DNA from: Leifsonia sp. ALI-44-B
Lineage (GTDB): Bacteria; Actinomycetota; Actinomycetes; Actinomycetales; Microbacteriaceae
DNA length: 64,000 nt
Reading direction: 5' to 3'
Assembly (NCBI RefSeq): GCF_001984125.1
Contig: NZ_MTQL01000007.1
Span: 372,001 to 436,000 of the forward strand
Part shown: positions 9,511-18,318 of the stretch, one piece after another
Layout: the number at the start of each line of letters is the position of its first letter
How positions within the stretch are numbered: position 1 is the stretch's first letter
Position numbers and translations under genes: made by a program
The notes under the pieces: model-generated
Databases searched by the model: none
What the model saw: only the letters and a program-made list of their open reading frames with translations
Told to the model about the DNA's origin: nothing

Positions 9511-10812
9511 CTACTTCGCGTCGACGGTGGCGCGAGCAGCGGCCCACCGGTCGTTGAGGTCCGCGAAGACGCTCTCCTTGTCACCATCCGCGGCGCCACG
9601 CGCCACGTCGATCAGTTTCTGCCGATAGATGTTGCCGAACAGGTCGATCTCGGCCTCGTTCGCGATGTCGTTGATCACGGCTTCCTTGCCCACCGGGTCG
9701 GCGGCGAGCTCGATGTAGTTCACGCCGAGCTCCTGGAAGTCCTTCAGCGTGTCGGGGGCGGGGTCGCTCACGACGGGGCTGATGGCGCCCTGGCTGGCGG
9801 CGTATCCGGATTCGTTCGTGAACCAGTCGACCCAGGCCTTCGCCGTGGCCTTGTTCTTCGAGTATTTGCTGATCGCCAGGAACTTGTCCGAGGCGGTCAC
9901 CGACGTGAAACCGGTGTCGGTCTTCCAGGGCATGGGCCAGAAGCCGATGACGTCGCGGGATTCGCCGGCCGCTTCGGCGGCGTCCTGCATCTGGCTCACG
10001 GCCCACGAGCCGAGGATCATCGAGCTGACTTCACCCGATGCGAGCAGGTTCTTCGACTCTTCCCAGTTGGTGGTTGTCGGGTCGGGTTCGCTCAGACCGG
10101 CCGCGACCGTGTCGAAGAGCAGACCGTCGATGTTGTACTGGTCGTTGCCCTCCGTCCAGGGCGCGTCGTCCTCGATCATCTGCGTGCGCACGGTGTCGCC
10201 CTGCACGGTGCCGAGGTTGCCCTCGATCGTTGCGAGCGGCCATCCGTCTTTGTAGTTCGTGTAATAGGGGATGGAACCCGTCGCCTTGATCTTCTCCAGC
10301 GCGTCGAGGTACTCCTCCTCCGTGGCGGGCGGCGTCGTGATGCCGGCTTTCGTCCAGACATCCTTGTTGAAGACGTAGCCCATGGCCGAACCGAACGTCG
10401 AGACGCCGTAGGCGGTGCCGTCGAACGAGCCCTCATTGGTGAACCGGTACTTCTCGGACAGCTCTTCGGTGCTGCCCATGGGCTCGAAGTAGTCGGCGTA
10501 CTTGTCTTTGGTCACATTGGACGACGGGATGAGGAGGACGTCGCCGTAGTCGCGGGAGTTGAGCCGGATCTTCGCGTCGCCCTCATAATCGGTGAGCGCT
10601 TCGAACTTGACCTCGGTGCCCGGGTATTTCTTGGTGAACTCGGCGGCGTAGTTCTTGAACGTCGTATCGACGAGGTCGGTCCTGTTCGTCAGAACCGTGA
10701 TGGTGCCGGCCGGCTCGCCGTCGTCGTTGGCGGCGCCACCGGCGCAGCCGCTGAGGAGGAGTGCGGCGATGGCGGCGGTTGCTGCCACGCCGAGGCTCGG
10801 TCTGATGGTCAC
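9511..10812 (-). CDS. extracellular sugar-binding lipoprotein of ABC importer (manno-oligosaccharide predicted)
   Basis: 433 residues. Signal peptide ends in lipobox LLLSGC, giving a membrane-anchored lipoprotein. The rest is a family 1 solute-binding protein with PGTEVKFEAL and a central GSWAVSQM segment. The start is the GTG at 10812, preceded by GAAGGAG five bases away; further upstream codons run through the promoter. First gene of the mannan operon, so manno-oligosaccharide capture is inferred from the mannosidase and mannanase genes in the same operon. Confidence 0.88.
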   Translation of the reverse strand: MTIRPSLGVAATAAIAALLLSGCAGGAANDDGEPAGTITVLTNRTDLVDTTFKNYAAEFTKKYPGTEVKFEALTDYEGDAKIRLNSRDYGDVLLIPSSNVTKDKYADYFEPMGSTEELSEKYRFTNEGSFDGTAYGVSTFGSAMGYVFNKDVWTKAGITTPPATEEEYLDALEKIKATGSIPYYTNYKDGWPLATIEGNLGTVQGDTVRTQMIEDDAPWTEGNDQYNIDGLLFDTVAAGLSEPDPTTTNWEESKNLLASGEVSSMILGSWAVSQMQDAAEAAGESRDVIGFWPMPWKTDTGFTSVTASDKFLAISKYSKNKATAKAWVDWFTNESGYAASQGAISPVVSDPAPDTLKDFQELGVNYIELAADPVGKEAVINDIANEAEIDLFGNIYRQKLIDVARGAADGDKESVFADLNDRWAAARATVDAK

Positions 10813-10898
10813 GTGAACTCCTTCGTTCGGTGCGACGGGTGGGGTGGATGCGCCGCCGCTGTGATCGAGTATGGAGGGGAATCGGCGCTCTCGCAATA

Positions 10899-10934
10899 CA
10901 TACATTAGTAATTTATGTTACGAGCGGATAACGA
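10899..10934 (-). promoter_or_regulatory. mannan-operon promoter with lac-operator-like site
   Basis: Between the binding-protein gene and the sensor gene is an AT-rich island. GTTACGAGCGGATAAC (10917-10932, plus strand) contains an 11-base run, GAGCGGATAAC, shared with the classical lac operator and has GTTA/TAAC outer arms. Beside it, ATTAGTAAT (10904-10912) is an odd palindrome. Reading leftward, TTATCC and TAATGT with about 18 bases between could be -35 and -10. Which regulator binds is unknown. Confidence 0.5.
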
Positions 10935-10987
10935 AAGATTGGGTCGTCGGGGCCTTCAAGCCTGCCGACGAGTTGCAGCGACGACCG

Positions 10988-11899
10988 CTACGGCTGCGGC
11001 ACCGGCCCGGTGGTCGCCCGCCGAACGAGCGTCGCGCGCGGCGCCTCCCGGTCGGCGGCTGGGGCACCACTCAGGAGCGCGAGCAGCGATTCCCCCGCCA
11101 GCTCGCCGATGCGCTGCACGTCGTGGCTGAGCGCCGAGAGGGCCGGCTCAGACAACTGACATTGCGCGGAATCATCCCAGGCCACGATCGAGACATCGCG
11201 CGGGGCGGCCAAGCCTGCCTGCTGCGTGGCGCGCAGGCCGCCAAGCGCCATCTGGTCGCTGTCGAAGACGACGGCGGTCGGCGGTTCCGCACCTGCCAGC
11301 AGGGCCGACATCGCCCGCGCGCCCGACTCGAGCGAGTAGTCCCCCTCGATGCTCTGCAGCGTCAACTCGCGCTCGCCTCCCGCGCGCTCGAACGCCTCCT
11401 TGCGGGATGCCGTGTGCGCGAGCTCGGACGGGCCCGTGACATGCGCCAGACGCCGGTGACCGAGCGCGACGAGGTGCTGCACGGCCTGGTCCATGGTCTC
11501 GGCGTCGTTCGTCCAGATCGCGGGAAGACCCCGCGCGACCGTCGGCGAACCGAGCACGACCGCGGGCACCCCGGCGCGCGCGACCGCCGACAACCGCTCG
11601 TCCCGCGCGACCAGGTCGACCAGGATGATGGCGCTCACCGTCTGCTCGCGCACCCACCGCTCGATCGTCTCCAGCTCTTGCTCACGGGTCGGCAGAACGC
11701 GGATCAGCACCGAGAGCCCCTGCGGGCGCACAATGCGATCGATGCCGGCGATGACCTCGTGGTAGAACGGTTCGGCGCCGTAGACCTCGGAGGCGCGAAC
11801 GAGGGTGAGCCCAACCGGGCGGTGGTTGGCGGTAGTGTGGTCGAAATCGAGGCCCATCGGCTGGCGGCCTTTCTTGTCGGGTCTGCGCGTGCGTTTCAC
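10988..11899 (-). CDS. LacI-type sugar-sensor protein lacking the DNA-binding domain
   Basis: 303 residues. From about residue 28 (PVGLTLVRASE) it matches the LacI/PurR effector-binding domain: YHEVIAGI, ILVDLV, a VVFDSDQMALG segment and VAWDDS near the C terminus. The usual 55-residue N-terminal HTH (such as DVAxxAGVS) is missing, and none of the upstream frames encodes one before the divergent ROK gene begins. It may be a sensor acting through another protein, a degenerate repressor or a domain-loss form. Start could be codon 1 or Met15 (11857). Confidence 0.75.
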   Translation of the reverse strand: MKRTRRPDKKGRQPMGLDFDHTTANHRPVGLTLVRASEVYGAEPFYHEVIAGIDRIVRPQGLSVLIRVLPTREQELETIERWVREQTVSAIILVDLVARDERLSAVARAGVPAVVLGSPTVARGLPAIWTNDAETMDQAVQHLVALGHRRLAHVTGPSELAHTASRKEAFERAGGERELTLQSIEGDYSLESGARAMSALLAGAEPPTAVVFDSDQMALGGLRATQQAGLAAPRDVSIVAWDDSAQCQLSEPALSALSHDVQRIGELAGESLLALLSGAPAADREAPRATLVRRATTGPVPQP

Positions 11900-11995
11900 G
11901 CTCTACGGGTACACGTTATGCCCTCGACAGGCGAAGGCCCTGCCGCCGCATGCGCCGGAGCGCGTCCCCCGATGACCACCCGACGAGGAGGAAAG

Positions 11996-13225
11996 ATGGC
12001 CCGCCGCGAATCCATCCTCACCGGACCGGGCAGCCAGGCCCTGATCGTCGATCTCATCCGCTCGTCCGGGCCCATCAGTCGCACCGAGCTGACGGCCGCC
12101 ACGGGCCTCACGCAGCCATCGATCTCCAACATCGTCCGCCGCCTGATCGACGACGGAATCGTGCGCGAATCGGGTCGCACCCCCTCGCAGGGCGGCAAAC
12201 CACGCACGCTGCTCGAGATCAATGCGCGGGCCCGCTACGGCATCGGCGTGCAGCTCGGTTTCGAATCCATCACCATCGTCGCCACGGATGTGCGCGGTGG
12301 GGTCGTCGGTCGCCAACTCGTCGACGGCGCAGGTGCCGGCCAACCCGACGAGACCGCGGAGCGCATCGTCGACCTCTATCGAGCCTTCCTCGCGGGTCTG
12401 GGTCTCGACGCGGCATCGGTCGCTGGCGTCGCCGTCGTGACGCCCGGGCCGATCGCCCTCGCCGAGGGCGCCATTCTCGCGGCGCCGAGCCTGCCGCTCT
12501 GGGACGGCTACCCCCTTCGAGATGTGCTCGCCGACGCACTCGGCGTTCCCGTGATCATCGGCAACGATGCCGCGGCCGCCACCATCGGCGAATTCTGGAG
12601 TCGCCAGGTGAGCCGGAACGAAGCCTTCGCGTGCGTCTACCTCGGAACGGGTATCGGGGCGGGCGTCGTGCTCGACGGTGCCCTGCTGCGCGGCGCGAGT
12701 TCGAATGCGGGCGAGCTCGGGCACGTCACCATCCAGATCGATGGCGAGCCCTGCTACTGCGGCAATCGCGGATGTCTCGAGCGGTATGCCGCGCCCGGCC
12801 CCACGATCGCGGCGGCCCGGGTCGCGCGAGAAGAACTCGGCGACGTGAATCTCACTTTCGATCCAGCCTCCCTGTCGCGGGACTTCGACCAACTGGCGCG
12901 CGCGGCGGTGGGCGGCCAGACGATTGCGGCCGAGTTGCTTCAGGGCTCGGCCGACCAGATCGCTGCGGCAACCGTCACGCTGGCGAATCTGTTCGATCTC
13001 GATCGGATCGTGCTCGCGGGGCCGGGCATGGCCGTGGCGGGGTCGATGTATGCGCGGGCAATTCGCGAGCGTTTGGAGCAAAGTTTCTTCGCGCGGAATG
13101 CGCATTCGATCGCGGTCGAGCTGTCGTCGAATCCGCGCGACGCTGCCGCTATCGGGGCGGCGGCCCTCGTGTTGCAGGGTTCGATCGCGCCGGGGCACGG
13201 CCCTTCACTCACCCCGGCGGCTTAA
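11996..13225 (+). CDS. ROK-family transcriptional repressor (NagC/XylR type)
   Basis: 409 residues. N-terminal winged HTH (about 15-65: SRTELTAATGLTQPSISN, RRLIDDGIVRESG) followed by a sugar-kinase-fold domain with GTGIGAG and the zinc motif CYCGNRGCLE. The pattern is that of sugar-sensing ROK repressors. ATG 11996 follows GAGGAGGAAAG, a strong binding site; an upstream in-frame ATG at 11972 is less likely. Sits between the mannan import operon and the GH26 gene, so control of both is inferred. Confidence 0.88.
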   Translation: MARRESILTGPGSQALIVDLIRSSGPISRTELTAATGLTQPSISNIVRRLIDDGIVRESGRTPSQGGKPRTLLEINARARYGIGVQLGFESITIVATDVRGGVVGRQLVDGAGAGQPDETAERIVDLYRAFLAGLGLDAASVAGVAVVTPGPIALAEGAILAAPSLPLWDGYPLRDVLADALGVPVIIGNDAAAATIGEFWSRQVSRNEAFACVYLGTGIGAGVVLDGALLRGASSNAGELGHVTIQIDGEPCYCGNRGCLERYAAPGPTIAAARVAREELGDVNLTFDPASLSRDFDQLARAAVGGQTIAAELLQGSADQIAAATVTLANLFDLDRIVLAGPGMAVAGSMYARAIRERLEQSFFARNAHSIAVELSSNPRDAAAIGAAALVLQGSIAPGHGPSLTPAA

Positions 13226-13230
13226 ATCAT

Positions 13231-13302
13231 TTAATTAATTAAGTCTTGATTTGCGGCGCGACATCCGCGATTCTGGCGTCGAGGGGCACCGTCGCCCCTC
13301 GA
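13231..13302 (+). promoter_or_regulatory. AT-rich palindrome and leader hairpin before GH26 gene
   Basis: TTAATTAATTAA (13231-13242) is a perfect palindrome in otherwise GC-rich DNA, six bases after the ROK stop, and could be an operator or promoter. It is followed by a nine-base stem, TCGAGGGGC/GCCCCTCGA (13279-13287 with 13294-13302), loop of six. The hairpin could end ROK transcription or fold in the GH26 leader. Confidence 0.5.
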
Positions 13303-13325
13303 TGAGACAGATTCGGGGAACAACA

Positions 13326-14342
13326 ATGACGTTGAGAAAACGACTGCTCGCGGCCGCGGCCGCTACCGCCGTGCTTGCCGGGCTGAGTGCGGGAGCGGGT
13401 GCCACCGTGGCGCCGATCGCCGACGCATCCGCTTTCGGGGCCACGAATAAGGCGCAGGTTCTGACCTACCTGCGCAGCATCACCGGCACGAACATCGTGT
13501 CGGGGCAGCACAACAAGGAACCGGCATCCGCGCCCGGCCAGTACACGCAGCAGGTCAAGGACATCACGGGGCAATACCCGGGGCTGTGGGGAGGCGACCT
13601 CATGTTCCGAGCCGACGATGCGGCGAACCGCCAACGGGTGATCGACCAGGCGAAGACCGAATGGAGGAACGGTTCGCTCGTGGCACTCACGTGGCATGCC
13701 TGCTCGCCGACCGTCGGTGCCACGTGCGAGTTCGAGGGCGGGGTGAAGACGACGATTTCGAACGACCAGTTCACTCAGATCGTCACGGGCGGCACGGCCC
13801 TCAACCAAACCTGGCGCCAGCGGATGGCCGCCGTGGTGCCCTATTTGAAGCAGCTGAAGGATGCCGGCGTGCCGGTGTTGTTCCGGCCCTTCCACGAGAT
13901 GAACGAGACCTGGAACTGGTGGGGCGGGCGCCCGGGCGCGAACGGTGGGTCGAAGATCTTCCAGCAGATGCGCGACTACTTCGACGCGCAGGGCCTCGAC
14001 AACCTGATCTGGGTCTGGAACGTGCAAGACAACCCGGCTGGCGGTTGGGCGAACTACTACCCCGGCAGCACCTATGTCGACGTCGTATCGCTCGACGCCT
14101 GGTACAAGTCCTACCCGTCGGCGGGTGACTACCAACAGCTGCAGAGCATCGCGGGCACGAAACCTATCGCGATCGCCGAGATGGGCAAGGTTCCGGATGC
14201 CGCGTTCTTGACCTCCCAGACCCGGTGGAGTTACTTCATGATGTGGTCGGAGCAGCTGCGGGCCAACAACACGAATGCGCAGATTCAGAGCACGTACTTC
14301 AACGGTCGCGTCCTGAATCAGGGCGAGGTAGCCCTGGGCTGA
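13326..14342 (+). CDS. secreted GH26 beta-mannanase
   Basis: 338 residues: Sec signal peptide (about 1-32, hydrophobic run then ATVAPIADA) and one GH26 TIM barrel. Acid/base Glu in FRPFHEMNETWNWW (near residue 190) and nucleophile in IAEMG (near 284) are both present, as is the SGQHN segment typical of GH26 mannanases. It would hydrolyse beta-1,4-mannan outside the cell, complementing GH5. No CBM or anchor. The ATG at 13326 is chosen for the signal peptide; longer frame upstream covers the leader hairpin. Converges on the esterase gene with a 22-base gap. Confidence 0.9.
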   Translation: MTLRKRLLAAAAATAVLAGLSAGAGATVAPIADASAFGATNKAQVLTYLRSITGTNIVSGQHNKEPASAPGQYTQQVKDITGQYPGLWGGDLMFRADDAANRQRVIDQAKTEWRNGSLVALTWHACSPTVGATCEFEGGVKTTISNDQFTQIVTGGTALNQTWRQRMAAVVPYLKQLKDAGVPVLFRPFHEMNETWNWWGGRPGANGGSKIFQQMRDYFDAQGLDNLIWVWNVQDNPAGGWANYYPGSTYVDVVSLDAWYKSYPSAGDYQQLQSIAGTKPIAIAEMGKVPDAAFLTSQTRWSYFMMWSEQLRANNTNAQIQSTYFNGRVLNQGEVALG

Positions 14343-14364
14343 CGCGTCGCGCGCCGATCGAGCC

Positions 14365-15966
14365 TCAGCGCACGAACAGCCGGCGCTCCTCGGCGAGCGG
14401 GTCGCGGACCACGCGCACCCGGTCGCCGAAGAGCAGCGTGTCCCGCGCGGCGACGTACTCGGGCCAGACAAGGTCGGCGGGGCCCGTGTCCGCGGGGCGG
14501 TCGGTGGCGGGCACGTCGGCGGCGGGCACCGATATCGCCGCGGGATCGCCGGTCCGAGCGAAGCTCGACCATGCGGAACCCATCGACGACGCGAGTTCGA
14601 CCGGAGCATGCTCTCCGAGTTCCGCCCGCGCCCACGCCGTGTCATCCACATGCCCGAAGACGAAGGGGAGTTCGAGCGAGTGTCCGGCGCCTCGCGCCCA
14701 GGTTTCGCCGACGCTGCGCGTCCACTCGAAGAGGTAGGAGCGGGTCGAACCCCGTCGCGACGCGACCGGCTCCGCTGGGCCTGGCGCACGGGCGGCTGCC
14801 ACCACCCGCGCGTCGAGCATCCGCTGCATGGGTTGCCGATAGAGCACATCGGTGAGATACGCCTCGAGTGCCCCTGCGGCGCCGGCTTCGGTGACGCCAC
14901 GCGACGCCCACGCCTCGACATATTCGTCGGGGGTGAACGTTTCGCGGCGCGCGGCGATCTCGTCACGCAGCGCGCGACGGGCCTCCTCGTCGGTCATCCC
15001 GCCGAGGTCGACGTAGGCCGACGCCTCGTTCAGGTTCGTGCCGAAGATGGCGTCGATACCGACCCCTCCCCCGGCCGCGATCGATCGAAGCGGTGTGTCG
15101 CGCACAACGCGGCCGTCGACGATCGGCCGAAAAGGCACGCTGGGCCCCCGGCTGAGCCTCGCATGCTTTTCGATGACCCCGGTCTGAGCGTCGGCGAGGG
15201 TCTGCGGCGGGATATCGATCAGCTGCTCGGGGTCGGTGCTGCCGCCAGGGAGGGCGCGCAGCAGCTCGTCGGTCACGCCGGCGGCCTCATCCCGCGTGTG
15301 CACGCGTTCGGCCGTTGCACTCTGCACGATCACGCGCTGGAACGGCGCTCCGGCGGCACTTTCGGCGAGGAGGGTGGCGACGGCGACACCGCCCGCCGAC
15401 TGCCCCATGAGTGTCACCGCGGTCGGGTCTCCCCCAAACGCGACGATGTCGTGTCGTATCCATTCGAGGCCGGCCAGGATGTCGGTGAGCGCGAGGTTGT
15501 CGGCATCCGCGTAGTCCGCACCCAAAAGGTGCTCGAGGCGCAGATATCCGAATGCGCCTAGGCGGTAGTTGAGCGCGACGACGATGACGCCGTGTGCAGC
15601 GGCAAACCGGGCGCCATCGCAGAGAGGGTGCGCGTTCGAGCCGAAGACGTGCGCGCCGCCGTGCACCCAGACGAGCACGGGTCGCGGAGTCGAGGCGGGT
15701 TCGGCCGGGATCCAGATGTTGGCGTTGAGGCAGTCGCGTTCGTCTCGGGGCCGGCCGGCATCGGGGTCGTGCGGGTCGTTCCTCTGCCAGGCGCGGGCAC
15801 CGAGGGCGCTTGCTCGGATTCCCTTCCAAGGCGTCGCGGGTTCGGCCGCGGCGAACCGTCGGGTGACGGCCGCGACGGGCACGCCCAGCACGGCGACCGC
15901 CGGGCCGTTGGGCGTCTCGACCGGCAGCCCTTCTACGGTGCCAGCGGTGACGCGGTACGTGACCAT
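14365..15966 (-). CDS. type-B carboxylesterase
   Basis: 533 residues, usual length for the family. WVHGGAHVFGS is the oxyanion hole, GQSAGG the nucleophile elbow, and EDCLNANIW-like RDCLNANIW the conserved N-terminal segment. No signal peptide, so intracellular. The substrate is unknown; deacetylation of acetylated manno-oligosaccharides is conceivable from the location between mannan and arabinan genes but not shown. ATG 15966 follows GGGGGGAAGC. Confidence 0.85.
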   Translation of the reverse strand: MVTYRVTAGTVEGLPVETPNGPAVAVLGVPVAAVTRRFAAAEPATPWKGIRASALGARAWQRNDPHDPDAGRPRDERDCLNANIWIPAEPASTPRPVLVWVHGGAHVFGSNAHPLCDGARFAAAHGVIVVALNYRLGAFGYLRLEHLLGADYADADNLALTDILAGLEWIRHDIVAFGGDPTAVTLMGQSAGGVAVATLLAESAAGAPFQRVIVQSATAERVHTRDEAAGVTDELLRALPGGSTDPEQLIDIPPQTLADAQTGVIEKHARLSRGPSVPFRPIVDGRVVRDTPLRSIAAGGGVGIDAIFGTNLNEASAYVDLGGMTDEEARRALRDEIAARRETFTPDEYVEAWASRGVTEAGAAGALEAYLTDVLYRQPMQRMLDARVVAAARAPGPAEPVASRRGSTRSYLFEWTRSVGETWARGAGHSLELPFVFGHVDDTAWARAELGEHAPVELASSMGSAWSSFARTGDPAAISVPAADVPATDRPADTGPADLVWPEYVAARDTLLFGDRVRVVRDPLAEERRLFVR

Positions 15967-16120
15967 GCTTCCCCCCACGGATGAAACGGACACACGGCTC
16001 GGCATCCGGCCCGACCGCATCACTAATATATTGCTCCGTGCCGCCGACAAGCGAGGGGCCGGACGGACCTGCAACCCGTTCGACCCCTCGCACTTTTTCC
16101 GCGGTTCTTCCCCGCGGAAC
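15967..16120 (-). promoter_or_regulatory. upstream region of the carboxylesterase gene
   Basis: Contains the AT-rich run CAATATATTAG (read leftward, about 16020-16033), a good -10 candidate roughly 55 bases before the start codon. The same words GCAATA and ATTAGT occur, more widely spaced, in the mannan operon promoter near 10893-10910, hinting at shared control. Confidence 0.4.
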
Positions 16121-18247
16121 CTACTGGATGCCCTCTTTCACGAGGCGCCACTGCTGCGTAGCACTCCCGTTGGCGGTGCGCTGCTGCGCGGCCGCACCGT
16201 CGGCGGTGGAGGCGCCGGCGATTTCGAGCAACTTGTTGCTGTTGTTGTTCTTGATGGTCCACCAGCCCGATGCGGTTGCGAGCGTCCACACCTGGGTGGC
16301 GTTGCCGGTCGGGCCCCATTGCGCGGCCTGCACGGCGTCGCCGGTGGCGGCCCCCGGGATTTCGAGCAGCTTGCCGCTGTTGTTGTTGATCAGCTGCGTT
16401 CCACCCGTGACGGGCCGGGCGTTCCATACCTGGGTAGCGTTGCCGGTGTCACCCCACTGGCTGGCGAGCGCGCCGTCGGCCGTCGATGCTCCGGCGATCT
16501 CGAGCAGTTTGGAGCTGTTGCGGTTGCTGATGCGGAACTGAGGGTCGGTCGCGGTCGCCGGCCGGTAGACCTGGATCTGGTCGAGCTCGGCGAAACCGGT
16601 CCCCTTGGCGAACGCGATGGTGTTGACGCCCGCGTTCAGGGTGACGGTCTTCTGCGCCCACAGGTAGCGACCCCAGTCGAACGTCGCCGGGTAGGAGATG
16701 CTCGACGCGGTGCCGCCGTTGACGGACACGTTGTGGGTGCTCGTCGCCCCGGTTCCATTGTCGTAGCGCACGTTGACGGTGTAGGTGCTGGCGGCCGGCG
16801 CCCGCACGGTGAAGGTCACCTTGCTCCCGGCGTTGTTGATGTTGCCCACCTTCGACCCGTTGGCCGCGTCGGCGTGGGTCACCAGGGTGGCGTCGACGAG
16901 CGCCGCCTTCTCGGCTTCGTACTGTTGGGCGTCGAGCGGCATGGACCCCACGCGCACGTCGTTATATGTGGTGGCAAGGTTTTCGACGTTGGTGGCGTGG
17001 TAGAGCGTGCGCCCGTCGACACTCGTGTCGAAGCTCTGCGCGAACCCCGTGAAGGTGCCGCCCTGGACATCGGCGGCGTCGTAGGTGACGCCGAACGGCA
17101 GACGCTCCCAGGGGCCTTCGCCCAGGTTGTAGTTCACGTAGAAGTTCTGCCCGCCGTCGATGGCGTTGGATGAATTGAGCGCCCACTTCGAGGCGATCAC
17201 GACCATGCCTTTCGGGCCACCGGTCGGAACCCAGCGCACGAACGGGGACGATCCGATGCCGCGGCCGTTGGCCAGTTTCACCTGGGTGCCGATGCTCGTC
17301 TCGGGCGACCAGGTGAGGCCGTCGGGCGAGTACTTGTAGTAGACGGGCGCGGTGTTCTGCGTCTGACTCGGTCGGTTGACGACCTCGAACGTGGCCATGT
17401 AGCGACCGTCGGGCAGGCGCGTGACCGTGATCATGCCGGGTCGGTCGCTCTGGTTGGTGGGCGCGGACACGTTGACGAGCGGACCCCAGGAGAGACCCCC
17501 GTCGGTGGAGCGCCGGTAGGAAACGGCCTGCAGCACGCCGTTGGCCTTCTGCCGTTCGTCGGAGAAGTACGCGACGAGCCCGCCGTTGGCGTCGACGGCG
17601 AGGGAGGGCTCCCACACGGTCGTCGTCGTGGACGTGGGGCTGGGGTCATAGACGGCGGGGCCACCCGAGTCGATGGTGCTCTGGTAGCTCCAGGTCACGC
17701 CGTGGTCGAGGCTCTTGTAGACGACGAGTCGGCTGCTCGAGCGGTCTTCGGGCATGATCATGCCGCTCAATAGCAGGGTGCCGGCGGGCAGGCTGCCCAC
17801 TTGGGTGGGCACCTCGTAGAGGAACGGCTGGGCGGTGCGCGTGAGAGTGGGGAACTGCACGCTGGGGTTGATGTCGGCCACCTTGGTCCAGCTGGCACCG
17901 TCGTTGGTGCTGCGATAGATCGGGTAGACCTGTTTGCCGTTGACCAAAACGAGCTGGTCGAAGGTGGCGATCTGGGTGCCGTTGGCCGTGCCGCTGTTCT
18001 TCAGCACGAGGTTCTTGGCATAGGTGGTGCCGGCCGCGCGGCCGCCTTCGGGGTTGAAGGAGCTGCCCGCGGGGGGCGAGTAAACGAGGGCACCGTTGCC
18101 GGTGGTGACCGCCTGGGCGGGGGCTGCCCCGGCGAGCTGCCCGAGCAGGAGCAGCGCGATGGTGCCGAGACCGGCGATGGTGAACCGCCGTTTCGCTCGG
18201 CGCGGGGTGCGAACGACGTCGTCCACACCCGAAGAGACTGTGCTCAT
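16121..18247 (-). CDS. secreted sialidase-fold glycosidase, probable GH93 exo-arabinanase, with CBM35-like and ricin-B modules
   Basis: 708 residues. Signal peptide (long twin-region N terminus, cleavage near APAQA). About 50-430 is a six-blade sialidase-like propeller with Asp-box-type repeats (STNDGASW, SLDHGVTW, STDGGLSW). About 440-560 is a CBM6/35-like sandwich starting YEAEKA. About 570-708 holds three ricin-type repeats, each with KLLEI and QW motifs. GH93 exo-1,5-alpha-L-arabinanase is favoured because GH51 arabinofuranosidase is the preceding gene; true sialidase is less likely because no sialic acid genes are near. ATG 18247 follows GGAGGAAAG. Confidence 0.78.
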   Translation of the reverse strand: MSTVSSGVDDVVRTPRRAKRRFTIAGLGTIALLLLGQLAGAAPAQAVTTGNGALVYSPPAGSSFNPEGGRAAGTTYAKNLVLKNSGTANGTQIATFDQLVLVNGKQVYPIYRSTNDGASWTKVADINPSVQFPTLTRTAQPFLYEVPTQVGSLPAGTLLLSGMIMPEDRSSSRLVVYKSLDHGVTWSYQSTIDSGGPAVYDPSPTSTTTTVWEPSLAVDANGGLVAYFSDERQKANGVLQAVSYRRSTDGGLSWGPLVNVSAPTNQSDRPGMITVTRLPDGRYMATFEVVNRPSQTQNTAPVYYKYSPDGLTWSPETSIGTQVKLANGRGIGSSPFVRWVPTGGPKGMVVIASKWALNSSNAIDGGQNFYVNYNLGEGPWERLPFGVTYDAADVQGGTFTGFAQSFDTSVDGRTLYHATNVENLATTYNDVRVGSMPLDAQQYEAEKAALVDATLVTHADAANGSKVGNINNAGSKVTFTVRAPAASTYTVNVRYDNGTGATSTHNVSVNGGTASSISYPATFDWGRYLWAQKTVTLNAGVNTIAFAKGTGFAELDQIQVYRPATATDPQFRISNRNSSKLLEIAGASTADGALASQWGDTGNATQVWNARPVTGGTQLINNNSGKLLEIPGAATGDAVQAAQWGPTGNATQVWTLATASGWWTIKNNNSNKLLEIAGASTADGAAAQQRTANGSATQQWRLVKEGIQ

Positions 18248-18318
18248 CTTTCCTCCGATATTTGTCACTGAACCGGTGCGGATGTCCCGCCCCGGCGTTC
18301 CCCCACCCCCGGCAGTAT

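Noticed and set aside
11896-12222. Search for a lost LacI HTH in frames upstream of the sensor gene
   Set aside because: None of the leftward frames contains a LacI HTH pattern, so a simple frameshift does not explain its absence.
13239-14966. 575-codon open frame antisense to GH26 and the esterase end
   Set aside because: No domain, Arg/Pro-rich composition, and it covers two well-supported genes on different strands.
16121-18247. Call as a true sialidase
   Set aside because: Asp-box repeats are shared by GH93; there are no sialic acid uptake or catabolic genes nearby, whereas GH51 is in the same operon.
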